Of a DNA stretch of 64,000 bases, positions 57,623 to 64,000 are shown piece by piece. Made by a program: the position numbers and the translations under genes. Below the pieces are notes generated by a model. It did no database searches. It was given only the letters and a program-made list of their open reading frames with translations, and had not been told where the DNA came from. The DNA comes from Zoogloea sp. (GTDB taxonomy: Bacteria > Pseudomonadota > Gammaproteobacteria > Burkholderiales > Rhodocyclaceae), in assembly GCA_016720685.1 (NCBI GenBank), contig JADKKC010000003.1:67570-131569 (forward strand), given 5' to 3'. Position 1 is the stretch's first letter. Each line of letters opens with the position of its first letter.

Positions 57623-59008
57623 TCAGCCCGAGCAGGCCTCATGGCACAGCACCACCTTGTTGCGCCCTTCGTGCTTGGCCGCATAACAGGCAGCGTCGGC
57701 GGCCTTCAGAACGGCGGCCGTGTCGGGCACGGTGTCGTTGATGACGGCCATGCCAAAGCTCGCGCTCACCTTGAAACACTGGTTTTCCCAGTTAAAGCAC
57801 AATGCCGCGATCGCCCCGCAGAGCCCCTCGGCGAGACGCCGCGCATCGTCGGCACTGCAGGCTCGCAAAATGATGGCGAACTCGTCGCCCCCGACGCGGC
57901 AGACCAGATCCTGGGCGCGCACCCCTTGCAGGATCAATTCGGAAACCTCGCACAGCAGGGCATCCCCGGCCGCATGGCCGCCAAGGTCATTGACGGTCTT
58001 GAAGTAATCGAGATCGATGAAGCACAGCACCCCTTGATCCGACAGACGCCGTGCGTTCGACACCGCGTCGTCCAGCGCCCTGTCGAACGCGCGTCGGTTG
58101 GGCAGCCCGGTCAGGTGATCGTGCAGGGCCTCGTGGGCAAACCGGTCGGTCGCCTCTTCCATTCTGGCCTGCATTGTCCGGCGCACCTCGTCGATGCCCC
58201 CGGCCAGGGTATTGAAGCCTTCCTGCAAGCTTCGCAATTCGCGGCTCGCGGCATCGACGGGCACCCTCGCCGCCCCCTGGCCGGCGCGGATGCGTCGAGC
58301 CGCTTCGGCCAGCCCCGCCACCGGTTCTCCCACCGCACGGGCCAGACGCAATGCGGCATACGCACCGCCAAGCAAGGTGGCAAAGGCGATAAACAGGTTG
58401 GCCAGCACGAATTTATCGCCGTAAAGCGTCGTGACGCCCGGGTCGATTTCCAGATAGACCCAGCCGATGGCCGGCAAGCCCGCGAACTTGCCTGGCGGCT
58501 CGTCATGGCGGCCCAGCCTGGCAAGGAGGATCTGTCCGGGTTCCACGGGCGCGGCAAAAGCCATTCGCCCGGCCTTCTCATTCAGCAACCCGGCGCTGCG
58601 AACGCCAGCAATGCGGCCCGGAGCCGGAAGCTCCGGGCGCCCCCTGACCACCAGGGGTTGGCCCGATTGCTCGTAAATGGCCACGGCCGCCACGCCACCC
58701 AGCGCACGCACAGCTTCAAGCATTTGCTCGAGCTGCCGCGGGCTTTTGAGATAAACGCCTGATTCGGCCGCCGACGCCAATAAGCGGACAGTGGCCAGGC
58801 CACGTTCCAGATTGGTCTGCGCATGCGGGCCGGTACGCGCCATTTCGTGAAGCATGAGCAGTGCCGCCAGCAAAAAGGGCAGCGGCGCAAGCGCCATCAG
58901 CAAAAGGTGCTGGGTCAACGAGCGCCCCTCTATCCATCGCGCGCAGACCGCAAGGAAAGTGCCGGGCCATTTGTCATCATGAACAAACTTGAGCAATTCC
59001 ATCGCCAT
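57623..59008 (-). CDS. Membrane-bound diguanylate cyclase with HAMP and GGDEF
   Basis: A 461-residue inner-membrane protein. TM1 (LLLMALAPLPFLLAALLML) is followed by a periplasmic sensor region of about 150 residues, TM2 (LANLFIAFATLLGGAYAAL), a HAMP domain (GEPVAGLAEAARRIRAGQG), a coiled linker and a GGDEF domain with an intact active site (RVGGDEFAIIL) and an RAQD inhibitory site five residues before it. It should make cyclic di-GMP. AGGAGG before the ATG at 59008 is convincing. It precedes the six-PAS kinase gene on the same strand by 88 nt, so the three signalling genes may form an operon. Confidence 0.9.
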   Translation of the reverse strand: MAMELLKFVHDDKWPGTFLAVCARWIEGRSLTQHLLLMALAPLPFLLAALLMLHEMARTGPHAQTNLERGLATVRLLASAAESGVYLKSPRQLEQMLEAVRALGGVAAVAIYEQSGQPLVVRGRPELPAPGRIAGVRSAGLLNEKAGRMAFAAPVEPGQILLARLGRHDEPPGKFAGLPAIGWVYLEIDPGVTTLYGDKFVLANLFIAFATLLGGAYAALRLARAVGEPVAGLAEAARRIRAGQGAARVPVDAASRELRSLQEGFNTLAGGIDEVRRTMQARMEEATDRFAHEALHDHLTGLPNRRAFDRALDDAVSNARRLSDQGVLCFIDLDYFKTVNDLGGHAAGDALLCEVSELILQGVRAQDLVCRVGGDEFAIILRACSADDARRLAEGLCGAIAALCFNWENQCFKVSASFGMAVINDTVPDTAAVLKAADAACYAAKHEGRNKVVLCHEACSG

Positions 59009-59081
59009 CACGGCCTCCTGCAGCACTCCCAAAGCGCTCCGGGGAACTCCCGGCACGCAAGCGCGAACCTGGGCTTAGAGC

Positions 59082-59232
59082 TTGTCCGTGAATAAAAAAC
59101 CGAAGCCTGGGAGGTGAATCGCCGCCAATGTCAGGCGCGCTTTTTCAGCCTGGGTGGCGCCCAAGCAAGAAAACGCAACAACGCAGTGGCGGTGATTCGA
59201 CCCCAGGCCGACGCCGGGCTATTTACGGACAA
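59082..59232. repeat. Fold-back (MITE-like) repeat element of 151 bp
   Basis: Ends TTGTCCGTGAATA (59082-59094) and TATTTACGGACAA (59220-59232) pair at 12 of 13 positions. Further in, a second pair (GAATCGCCGCCA against TGGCGGTGATTC, 11 of 12, and CCTGGG against CCCAGG) continues the symmetry, so the element can fold into a hairpin with imperfect arms of about 45 bp. No coding frame is credible inside. It lies in the 362-bp gap between the diguanylate cyclase and phasin genes; the remaining 59233-59370 shows nothing else I recognise. Confidence 0.65.
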
Positions 59233-59370
59233 ACCCTTGATTCGACCTCGGGTTCGTCGATCGAGTAGAACCGTCGCTTGAAAGCAATTCGACAACATGG
59301 GGACTGGCGCCCCCTCGCATCACACGCCCCGGCAGGGCACCGAACCGTGTGGCGCGACGATCTGGCGGTG

Positions 59371-59880
59371 TTACGCAGCCGCTCTGGCGCCCGAAGCCCG
59401 AGCCCGCCCGGCGGGCACAAGCGTGGAAGCGGAAATCTGGCGAGAAGTATCCATCACCTTCTCGCACGCATTCTTCGCTGCATTCAAAGCCAAATTCAAC
59501 GCTTCCGAATACTTCGAGGGGTCTGCCGGCAGCGCATTGACCAGATGCTCGAATTGCTCGCTCAATTGTTGGGAAAGCGCTTCGGCATTGGCCGAACCGA
59601 GAGTGAACATTTCGGCCTGGCTCTTGAACCAGACGTCGCTGATATTCAGGAAATAAGTGCTGGCAGACTCGATCTGCCGGCATTGCGCCGCGAGCTGCTG
59701 CTGGTAATCCGAGCCGGCCGGATATGTCACCGCACCTTCAAAAAAAGAACGGGCGAAATCAGTGTTCAGCGAAAAAACCTGTTCGGTCGCCTTCAGCGCG
59801 ACTTCGTAAATGGATTTGAAGGCATTTCCTTGGCCGGCAGCAGCCTCGGAAAGTTTTTGCAGGGTATCGGTGACGTTCAT
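59371..59880 (-). CDS. phaP: Phasin family protein
   Basis: A 169-residue helical amphipathic protein of the phasin_2 family that coats polyhydroxyalkanoate granules. It begins NVTDTLQKLSEAAAGQGNAF and contains SIYEVALKATEQVFSLNTDF, AEMFTLGSANAEALSQQLSE and the KNACEKVMDTSRQI region, all typical. The ATG at 59880 has AAAGAG upstream; the ATG at 59898 has none. An 84-codon gene precedes it by 40 nt on the same strand. It shows PHA storage capacity in the organism. Confidence 0.87.
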   Translation of the reverse strand: MNVTDTLQKLSEAAAGQGNAFKSIYEVALKATEQVFSLNTDFARSFFEGAVTYPAGSDYQQQLAAQCRQIESASTYFLNISDVWFKSQAEMFTLGSANAEALSQQLSEQFEHLVNALPADPSKYSEALNLALNAAKNACEKVMDTSRQISASTLVPAGRARASGARAAA

Positions 59881-59920
59881 GTTGCGACTCTTTTCCATAA
59901 AATGAAATGAATACAGTGGC

Positions 59921-60175
59921 CTAAAGCAGACCCAGAGCACGTGCGCTGGCCCGCATAAAACTCACGGCATAACGATTGCGATAAGGGCCGAACGCACACA
60001 GGGCCGTCAACTTGGCGCCGTATTTTTTCTGCTTTCGATGCTGGATCGGCAACAGAAAAAAATAGCGGCGCAAGCTGTGCATATCAGACTCGTCGGGTAG
60101 CTCATCGCCCAGCATTGAAGCAATGAAACCCGTTTTGTTCGGCACGCTGACCACCGGATTGCCATGTGTGTGCAA
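59921..60175 (-). CDS. Small protein of unknown function upstream of phasin
   Basis: An 84-residue basic protein (HTHGNPVVSVPNKTGFIASM, then MHSLRRYFFLLPIQHRKQKKYG and GPYRNRYAVSFMRASARALG). It starts with TTG at 60175 behind a good GAGGAG ribosome site, and ends 40 nt before the phasin gene, so co-transcription is likely. No domain was recognised. The absence of a membrane segment and the many basic residues would fit a granule- or nucleic-acid-associated protein, but that is a guess. Confidence 0.6.
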   Translation of the reverse strand: MHTHGNPVVSVPNKTGFIASMLGDELPDESDMHSLRRYFFLLPIQHRKQKKYGAKLTALCAFGPYRNRYAVSFMRASARALGLL

Positions 60176-60617
60176 GGCTGTCTCCTCTACCGCTCACATC
60201 TTTTGATCCGAAACACCACGGAGTAAATGACACTTACGTTCCTGGCTCTCTGTGGGCCCTTGCAGAAACCTGTTGATTTGTTTGTGGGGCAAATAATCTC
60301 ATTACATTATTTATTAGTCTGTCGGCACCCTGCCCAATCTGCGTCGGAATTCGACAAGCCGTTTGTCAGATATTTCTGACACAAGCCGGCACCCTCGCCG
60401 ACTCCCTCGACGCTTTTCGCCGCCCTCGCAACGCGGCATCGGCATCTGCGTTGCATGGGCTACACTCACCCCGCGGCCCAGCAGCCGCACGGTGCAAGGC
60501 TGCGGCGCCACAGCCTTGCCGGGCCGCCCGGCGTGTGCTCGCCGACTTCACCTACATCAAGGCTGGCTGCGACATTTCGCCGCACACTGGCACGCATTCC
60601 GGATCCGCTCTCACTTC
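60176..60617. promoter_or_regulatory. Intergenic region between the phasin unit and nosD
   Basis: 442 bp between divergent genes, presumably with promoters for both. The first 140 bp are AT-richer. It contains the palindrome at 60364-60381. I searched for the TTG-N8-CAA pattern of an Fnr/Dnr box and found none, unlike nosZ and nosR. Confidence 0.4.
60364..60381. repeat. Inverted repeat upstream of nosD
   Basis: TGTCAGA-TATT-TCTGACA: perfect 7-bp arms (60364-60370 with 60375-60381). Possible operator for nosD or the divergent phasin unit; 237 nt before the nosD start. Confidence 0.4.
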
Positions 60618-61892
60618 ATGCATCCAAGCCGTTTCCCCCTTCGCCCAATCCTCGCCCTGCTCCTTGCGGGGCTGACGGCAAGCGCCCACGGGGCCGAGTG
60701 GCAAGTCAGGCCGGGCGAATCGATCCAGGCGGCCATCAACAAGGCCGCCCCCGGCGACACGCTGCGCGTGGCCCGCGGCATCTACCCCGAAAACCTGCGC
60801 ATCGAAAAACCGCTGAAACTCATCGGCGAAGGCCGCCCGACCATCGACGCCGGCGGCAAGGGCGACACGGTGCGCATCGTGGCCACCGACGTCAGCGTCG
60901 AGGGCTTCATCGTTGCCGATTCCGGCGCCGACCTGGGTGCGCAAAATGCCGGCGTGTACATCCAGCCCGGCGCCCACCGCGCCCGGGTGGCCCATTGCGA
61001 CTTCACCTACACCCTGTTCGGCCTGTGGATCGAAAAGGCCCAGGACGTGGTGATCGAGGGCAACCTGATCACCGGCAAGCGTGACCTCGGCTCGTCCCAG
61101 CGCGGCAACGGCATCCAGCTCTACAACACCACCGGCGCGCAGATCATCGGCAACAACATCAGCTTCGTGCGCGACGCCATCTACGTGGACGTGTCGCACC
61201 GGGCGGTGTTTCGCAGCAACAAGATGCACCACAGCCGCTATGGCACCCACTACATGAACTCCTACCACAACGTGTGGGAGGACAACGACACCTACTTCAA
61301 CCGCGGCGGCCTGGCACTGATGGAAGTGCGCGACCAGATCGTGCGCAACAACCGGGCCTGGGGCAATTCCGACCACGGCATCATGCTGCGCACCATCCAG
61401 GACGCGGTGGTCGAGGGCAATATCGTGGCCGGCAACGCCCGCGGCTTTTTCATCTACGACGCCGAATACAACGTGCTGCGCAACAACCTGGTGGTGGACA
61501 ACCAGGTGGGCGTGCACCTGTGGGCCGGCTCGACCCGCAACGTGGTCGAGAAGAACGACTTCATCTCCAACCGCGAGCAGGTGAAATACGTCGCTTCCAA
61601 GGATGAACCCTGGGGCGTCAAGGAAGGCAACCACTGGAGCAACTACGTGGGCTGGGACCGCAACGGCGATGGCCGCGGCGACGTGCCTTACGAGGCCAAC
61701 GACATGGTCGACCGGCTGACCTGGAAACACCCGCTGGTCAAGTTGCTGCTGGCCAGCCCGGCCATCCAGACATTGCGCCTGATCGCCCAGCAGTTTCCGC
61801 TGCTGCGCGCCCCCAGCATCGTGGATAACAATCCGCGCATGCGCCCCGAACATTCCGACTGGAGAAAATGGCTTGGCAAGCAATATCGTTGA
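60618..61892 (+). CDS. nosD: NosD, periplasmic copper-site maturation protein
   Basis: Periplasmic right-handed beta-helix protein of 424 residues that, with NosF and NosY, assembles the CuZ cluster of NosZ. A signal peptide (PILALLLAGLTASAHG) is followed by many parallel beta-helix (CASH) turns, readable as repeated N-x-I/V patterns (VVIEGNLITG, NGIQLYNTTG, IIGNNISFVRDAIYVD, NNRAWGNSDHGIML), then a C-terminal membrane-proximal tail. The ATG at 60618 begins the signal peptide; the ribosome site is weak. The nosF start lies within its last codons. Confidence 0.94.
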   Translation: MHPSRFPLRPILALLLAGLTASAHGAEWQVRPGESIQAAINKAAPGDTLRVARGIYPENLRIEKPLKLIGEGRPTIDAGGKGDTVRIVATDVSVEGFIVADSGADLGAQNAGVYIQPGAHRARVAHCDFTYTLFGLWIEKAQDVVIEGNLITGKRDLGSSQRGNGIQLYNTTGAQIIGNNISFVRDAIYVDVSHRAVFRSNKMHHSRYGTHYMNSYHNVWEDNDTYFNRGGLALMEVRDQIVRNNRAWGNSDHGIMLRTIQDAVVEGNIVAGNARGFFIYDAEYNVLRNNLVVDNQVGVHLWAGSTRNVVEKNDFISNREQVKYVASKDEPWGVKEGNHWSNYVGWDRNGDGRGDVPYEANDMVDRLTWKHPLVKLLLASPAIQTLRLIAQQFPLLRAPSIVDNNPRMRPEHSDWRKWLGKQYR

Positions 61893-62784
61893 AGCCCGCG
61901 GGGCGACCAAGGATTTCGGCACCGTGCAAGCGGTAAAAGGTGTCGACCTGTCCATCGCCGCGGGCGAGCTGTTCGGCCTCATCGGCCACAACGGCGCCGG
62001 CAAGAGCACCCTCTTCAAGATGATGCTCGGCCTCATCCCCATCACCTCCGGCGAAATCCTTCTGGACGGCGAAAAGGTGAATGGCCCGCGCTTTCGCGAA
62101 ACCCGGCGCAAGATCGGTTATCTGCCGGAAAACGTGGTTCTCTACGACAACCTCACCGGCATCGAAACCCTGTATTTCTTTGCCGACCTCAAAGCCGTGC
62201 CGCGTAAAGACTGCCCCGCGCTGCTCGAAAAAGTCGGCCTCAGCCACGCCGCCAGCCGGCGCGTGCGCGAATACTCCAAGGGCATGCGCCAGCGCCTCGG
62301 CTTTGCCCAGGCCCTGCTCGGCACGCCGCGCCTGCTTTTTCTCGACGAGCCCACCACCGGCCTCGACCCTGGCGCCATCCGCGACTTCTACCGCATCCTG
62401 CGCGAACTCCGCGATGAAGGCGTGACGATGGTCCTCACCTCCCACATCCTCGCCGAGATCCAGGAACGCGTGGATCGCCTCGCCATCATGGAAGGCGGCC
62501 TGATCCGTGCCACCGGCACCGTGCAGGATCTGCGCGAAGGCATGAACCTGCCGCTCACCCTCGAGATTGCCGGCGGCGCCGGCCTCGCCGAGCAGGTCGC
62601 CCGCGTGCTCCAGGGCATCGCCATCGAAAGCATCGAGGAGGCCGGCAGCATTCTCCACATCCGCCTGCCACGGGAGGCCAAGATGCCTGCGCTGGCCCGC
62701 CTCGCCACCCTCGGCGACACCATGCGCGATCTCCACGTCCGCGAACCGTCCCTCGAAGATGTGTTCTTCGGCTACCGGAACTAA
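61873..62784 (+). CDS. nosF: NosF, ATPase subunit of the NosFY copper-maturation ABC transporter
   Basis: Cytoplasmic ATP-binding subunit, 303 residues. Walker A GHNGAGKSTLF, Q-loop region IGYLPENVVLY, signature YSKGMRQRLG (the NosF type in place of LSGGQ), Walker B LLFLDEPTTGLDPG and H-loop in LTSHILAEI. It powers NosY and, through NosD, sulfur/copper delivery for CuZ. It starts with TTG at 61873, eight bases after GGAGAAA, overlapping nosD by 20 nt. Confidence 0.94.
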   Translation: MASNIVEARGATKDFGTVQAVKGVDLSIAAGELFGLIGHNGAGKSTLFKMMLGLIPITSGEILLDGEKVNGPRFRETRRKIGYLPENVVLYDNLTGIETLYFFADLKAVPRKDCPALLEKVGLSHAASRRVREYSKGMRQRLGFAQALLGTPRLLFLDEPTTGLDPGAIRDFYRILRELRDEGVTMVLTSHILAEIQERVDRLAIMEGGLIRATGTVQDLREGMNLPLTLEIAGGAGLAEQVARVLQGIAIESIEEAGSILHIRLPREAKMPALARLATLGDTMRDLHVREPSLEDVFFGYRN

Positions 62785-62788
62785 GCCC

Positions 62789-63613
62789 ATGCTCTCCATC
62801 GACTTCAGACAGATCGGCATCGTCGCCGGCAAGGAATTCTGGGACCGCATCCGCAACCGCTGGGTGCTGGCCGTGGCGGTTGTATTTACCGTGTTTGCGC
62901 TGGTCATCGCCTACTTTGGCGCGGCCCAGCAGGGCGCGGTGGGGTTTCGATCCATCGACGTCACCATCGCCTCGCTGGTCAGCCTGGTGATCTACCTCAT
63001 CCCGCTGATCGCCCTGATCCTCGGCTTCGACGCCATCGTGGGCGAGCGCGAGCGCGGCTCGCTGGACTTGCTGCTCACCCTGCCAATAACGCGCAAGGAA
63101 CTCATCCTTGGCAAATACGCGGGCCTTGCCGGGGCGCTGGCCTTTTCCACCATCGCCGGCTTTGGCGCGGTGGGGCTGATCCTCTCGCCCCAGCTCAACC
63201 TCAACGCCCTCTTCCACTACGCCGGCTTCATGGGCTCGGCCATCCTGCTCGGCTTCGCCTTCCTGAGCATCGCGGTGATGCTCTCGGTGTTCGCCGCGGA
63301 TCGCACCCGCGCCTCGGGCCTGGCCATCGGCACCTGGTTCTTCTTTGTGCTGGTTTTCGATCTGCTGCTGCTGGGCGCGCTGGTGGTTACCGCCGGCGAC
63401 TATGGCGGCGCGATCTTCCCCTACCTGCTGCTGGCCAACCCCGCCGATGTCTTCCGCGTGCTCAACGTGTTCAGCCTCGACGAAGTGCGCACCCTTTATG
63501 GCCTCGCCACCGTTTTCCCCGAAGCCCTGAGCAACCCCGCCACCCTCGGCGGCGTCATGCTCGCCTGGATCGTCGGCCCGCTCGCCGTGGCCATCTGGAG
63601 ATTCGAACGATGA
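62789..63613 (+). CDS. nosY: NosY, membrane subunit of the NosFY ABC transporter
   Basis: Inner-membrane permease of 274 residues with about six helices (WVLAVAVVFTVFALVIAYFG, LVIYLIPLIALILGFDA, AILLGFAFLSIAVMLSVFA, WFFFVLVFDLLLLGALVV). The GERERGSLDLLLTLPITRKE segment after the second helix pair is the coupling region typical of ABC-2 type NosY. Five-nucleotide gap behind nosF; the stop overlaps the nosL start (ATGA). Confidence 0.93.
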   Translation: MLSIDFRQIGIVAGKEFWDRIRNRWVLAVAVVFTVFALVIAYFGAAQQGAVGFRSIDVTIASLVSLVIYLIPLIALILGFDAIVGERERGSLDLLLTLPITRKELILGKYAGLAGALAFSTIAGFGAVGLILSPQLNLNALFHYAGFMGSAILLGFAFLSIAVMLSVFAADRTRASGLAIGTWFFFVLVFDLLLLGALVVTAGDYGGAIFPYLLLANPADVFRVLNVFSLDEVRTLYGLATVFPEALSNPATLGGVMLAWIVGPLAVAIWRFER

Positions 63614-64000
63614 AAATTCCGCCGCTTGTTGCCCACACCGCCGCGCTGCTGCTGGCCGTCAGCCTGCTTACCGCCTGCGGCCAAAGCACCGACACCCGCG
63701 TCGCCCCGGTCGAAATCGGCAAGGACACCTCCTGCTCCCTCGACGGCATGCTCCTTGGCGACTACCCCGGCCCCAAGGCGCAAATCCACTACGACGGCAC
63801 GCCCGAGCCCGAATTCTTCTGCGACACGATGGAAATGTTCTCCCTTTACCTCAAGCCCGAACAGGCCCGCAAGGTCAAGGCCATCTACGTGCAGGATCTC
63901 GACAAGACCACCTGGGAAGCCCCCAAGGGCGCCTGGATCGACGGCAAAGCCGCCTTCTACGTGGTCGGCTCCAAAAAACGCGGCGCAATGGGCCCGACGA
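63610..64000 (+). CDS. nosL: NosL copper chaperone lipoprotein (truncated by window end)
   Basis: The first 130 codons of NosL, which delivers Cu(I) to apo-NosZ; it runs off the right edge. A lipoprotein signal with lipobox LTAC and acylated Cys23 is followed by CSLDGM, the conserved metal-binding C-x-x-DGM-type motif, then EFFCDTMEMFSLYL and GSKKRGAMGPT, also NosL-typical. The ATG overlaps the nosY stop, confirming the order nosD-F-Y-L. Confidence 0.93.
   Translation, partial: MKIPPLVAHTAALLLAVSLLTACGQSTDTRVAPVEIGKDTSCSLDGMLLGDYPGPKAQIHYDGTPEPEFFCDTMEMFSLYLKPEQARKVKAIYVQDLDKTTWEAPKGAWIDGKAAFYVVGSKKRGAMGPT

Noticed and set aside
60250..60300. TTGATTTGTTTGTGG / TTTGTGGGGCAAA as an Fnr/Dnr box before nosD
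   Set aside because: The halves are not spaced by 4 nt; no TTG-N8-CAA arrangement exists there.

Overview
The window is GC-rich chromosomal DNA from a denitrifying betaproteobacterium, most likely of the order Rhodocyclales (an Azoarcus/Thauera/Zoogloea-like relative). The evidence is the gene order exbB-exbD-lpxK-Trm112-kdsB-adk, a split nosZ-nosR / nosDFYL nitrous-oxide reductase locus, narXL, Dnr-type regulation, a phasin, and many PAS/GGDEF signalling proteins. The species is inferred; no rRNA is present.

Layout. 1-3.9 kb: TRAP dicarboxylate-binding protein (its signal peptide is interrupted by a 1-base frameshift), divergent from a DctS/DctR-type two-component pair. 3.9-8.6 kb: tilS, accA, murJ and a PEBP protein. 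8.6-13.7 kb: a 6-phosphofructokinase, then the envelope/nucleotide operon exbB-exbD-lpxK-Trm112-kdsB-adk. 13.7-19.3 kb: an intergenic palindrome enclosing a DnaA box, then xseA, sodB, a decayed IS5-family element, purM, hda and a HAD phosphatase. 19.3-26.5 kb: a dienelactone hydrolase, a Dnr-type regulator, narXL and a receiver-PAS-GGDEF-EAL protein. 26.7-38.1 kb: prc, hemolysin III, VOC and fatty-acid-hydroxylase proteins, tRNA-Ser(CGA), an AhpD-like protein, serS, a small conserved protein, rarA, lolA and ftsK. 38.2-41.2 kb: a Crp-family regulator, trxB and an Smr protein with three exactly spaced repeats.

41.3-47.0 kb is the first half of the nitrous-oxide reduction locus: nosZ, an exported protein with two NarX/PilJ-like P-box motifs, nosR, and a small membrane protein translationally coupled to nosR. 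nosZ, nosR and dnr each have an Fnr/Dnr-type box exactly 22 nt from a -10 hexamer, the class II geometry, which suggests one oxygen/NO-responsive circuit. 47.1-60.2 kb separates the two halves of the locus. It holds phosphate transport (pit and a DUF47 partner), an arfB whose frame runs unbroken into a RIO-type kinase, LapA-like, HicA-like and YdhR-like genes, an ABC-F ATPase, a cytoplasmic six-PAS histidine kinase with a LuxR-type regulator, a membrane diguanylate cyclase, a MITE-like fold-back repeat, and a phasin with a small partner gene. 60.6-64.0 kb: nosD, nosF, nosY and a nosL cut by the window edge.

Working together: NarX/NarL and Dnr sense nitrate and low O2/NO. NosZ reduces N2O; NosR supplies electrons through its flavin and iron-sulfur centres; NosDFY and NosL mature the copper sites. 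The two uncharacterised proteins within nosZ-nosR are the best candidates for undescribed components. No CRISPR array, prophage, rRNA or intact insertion sequence was seen.
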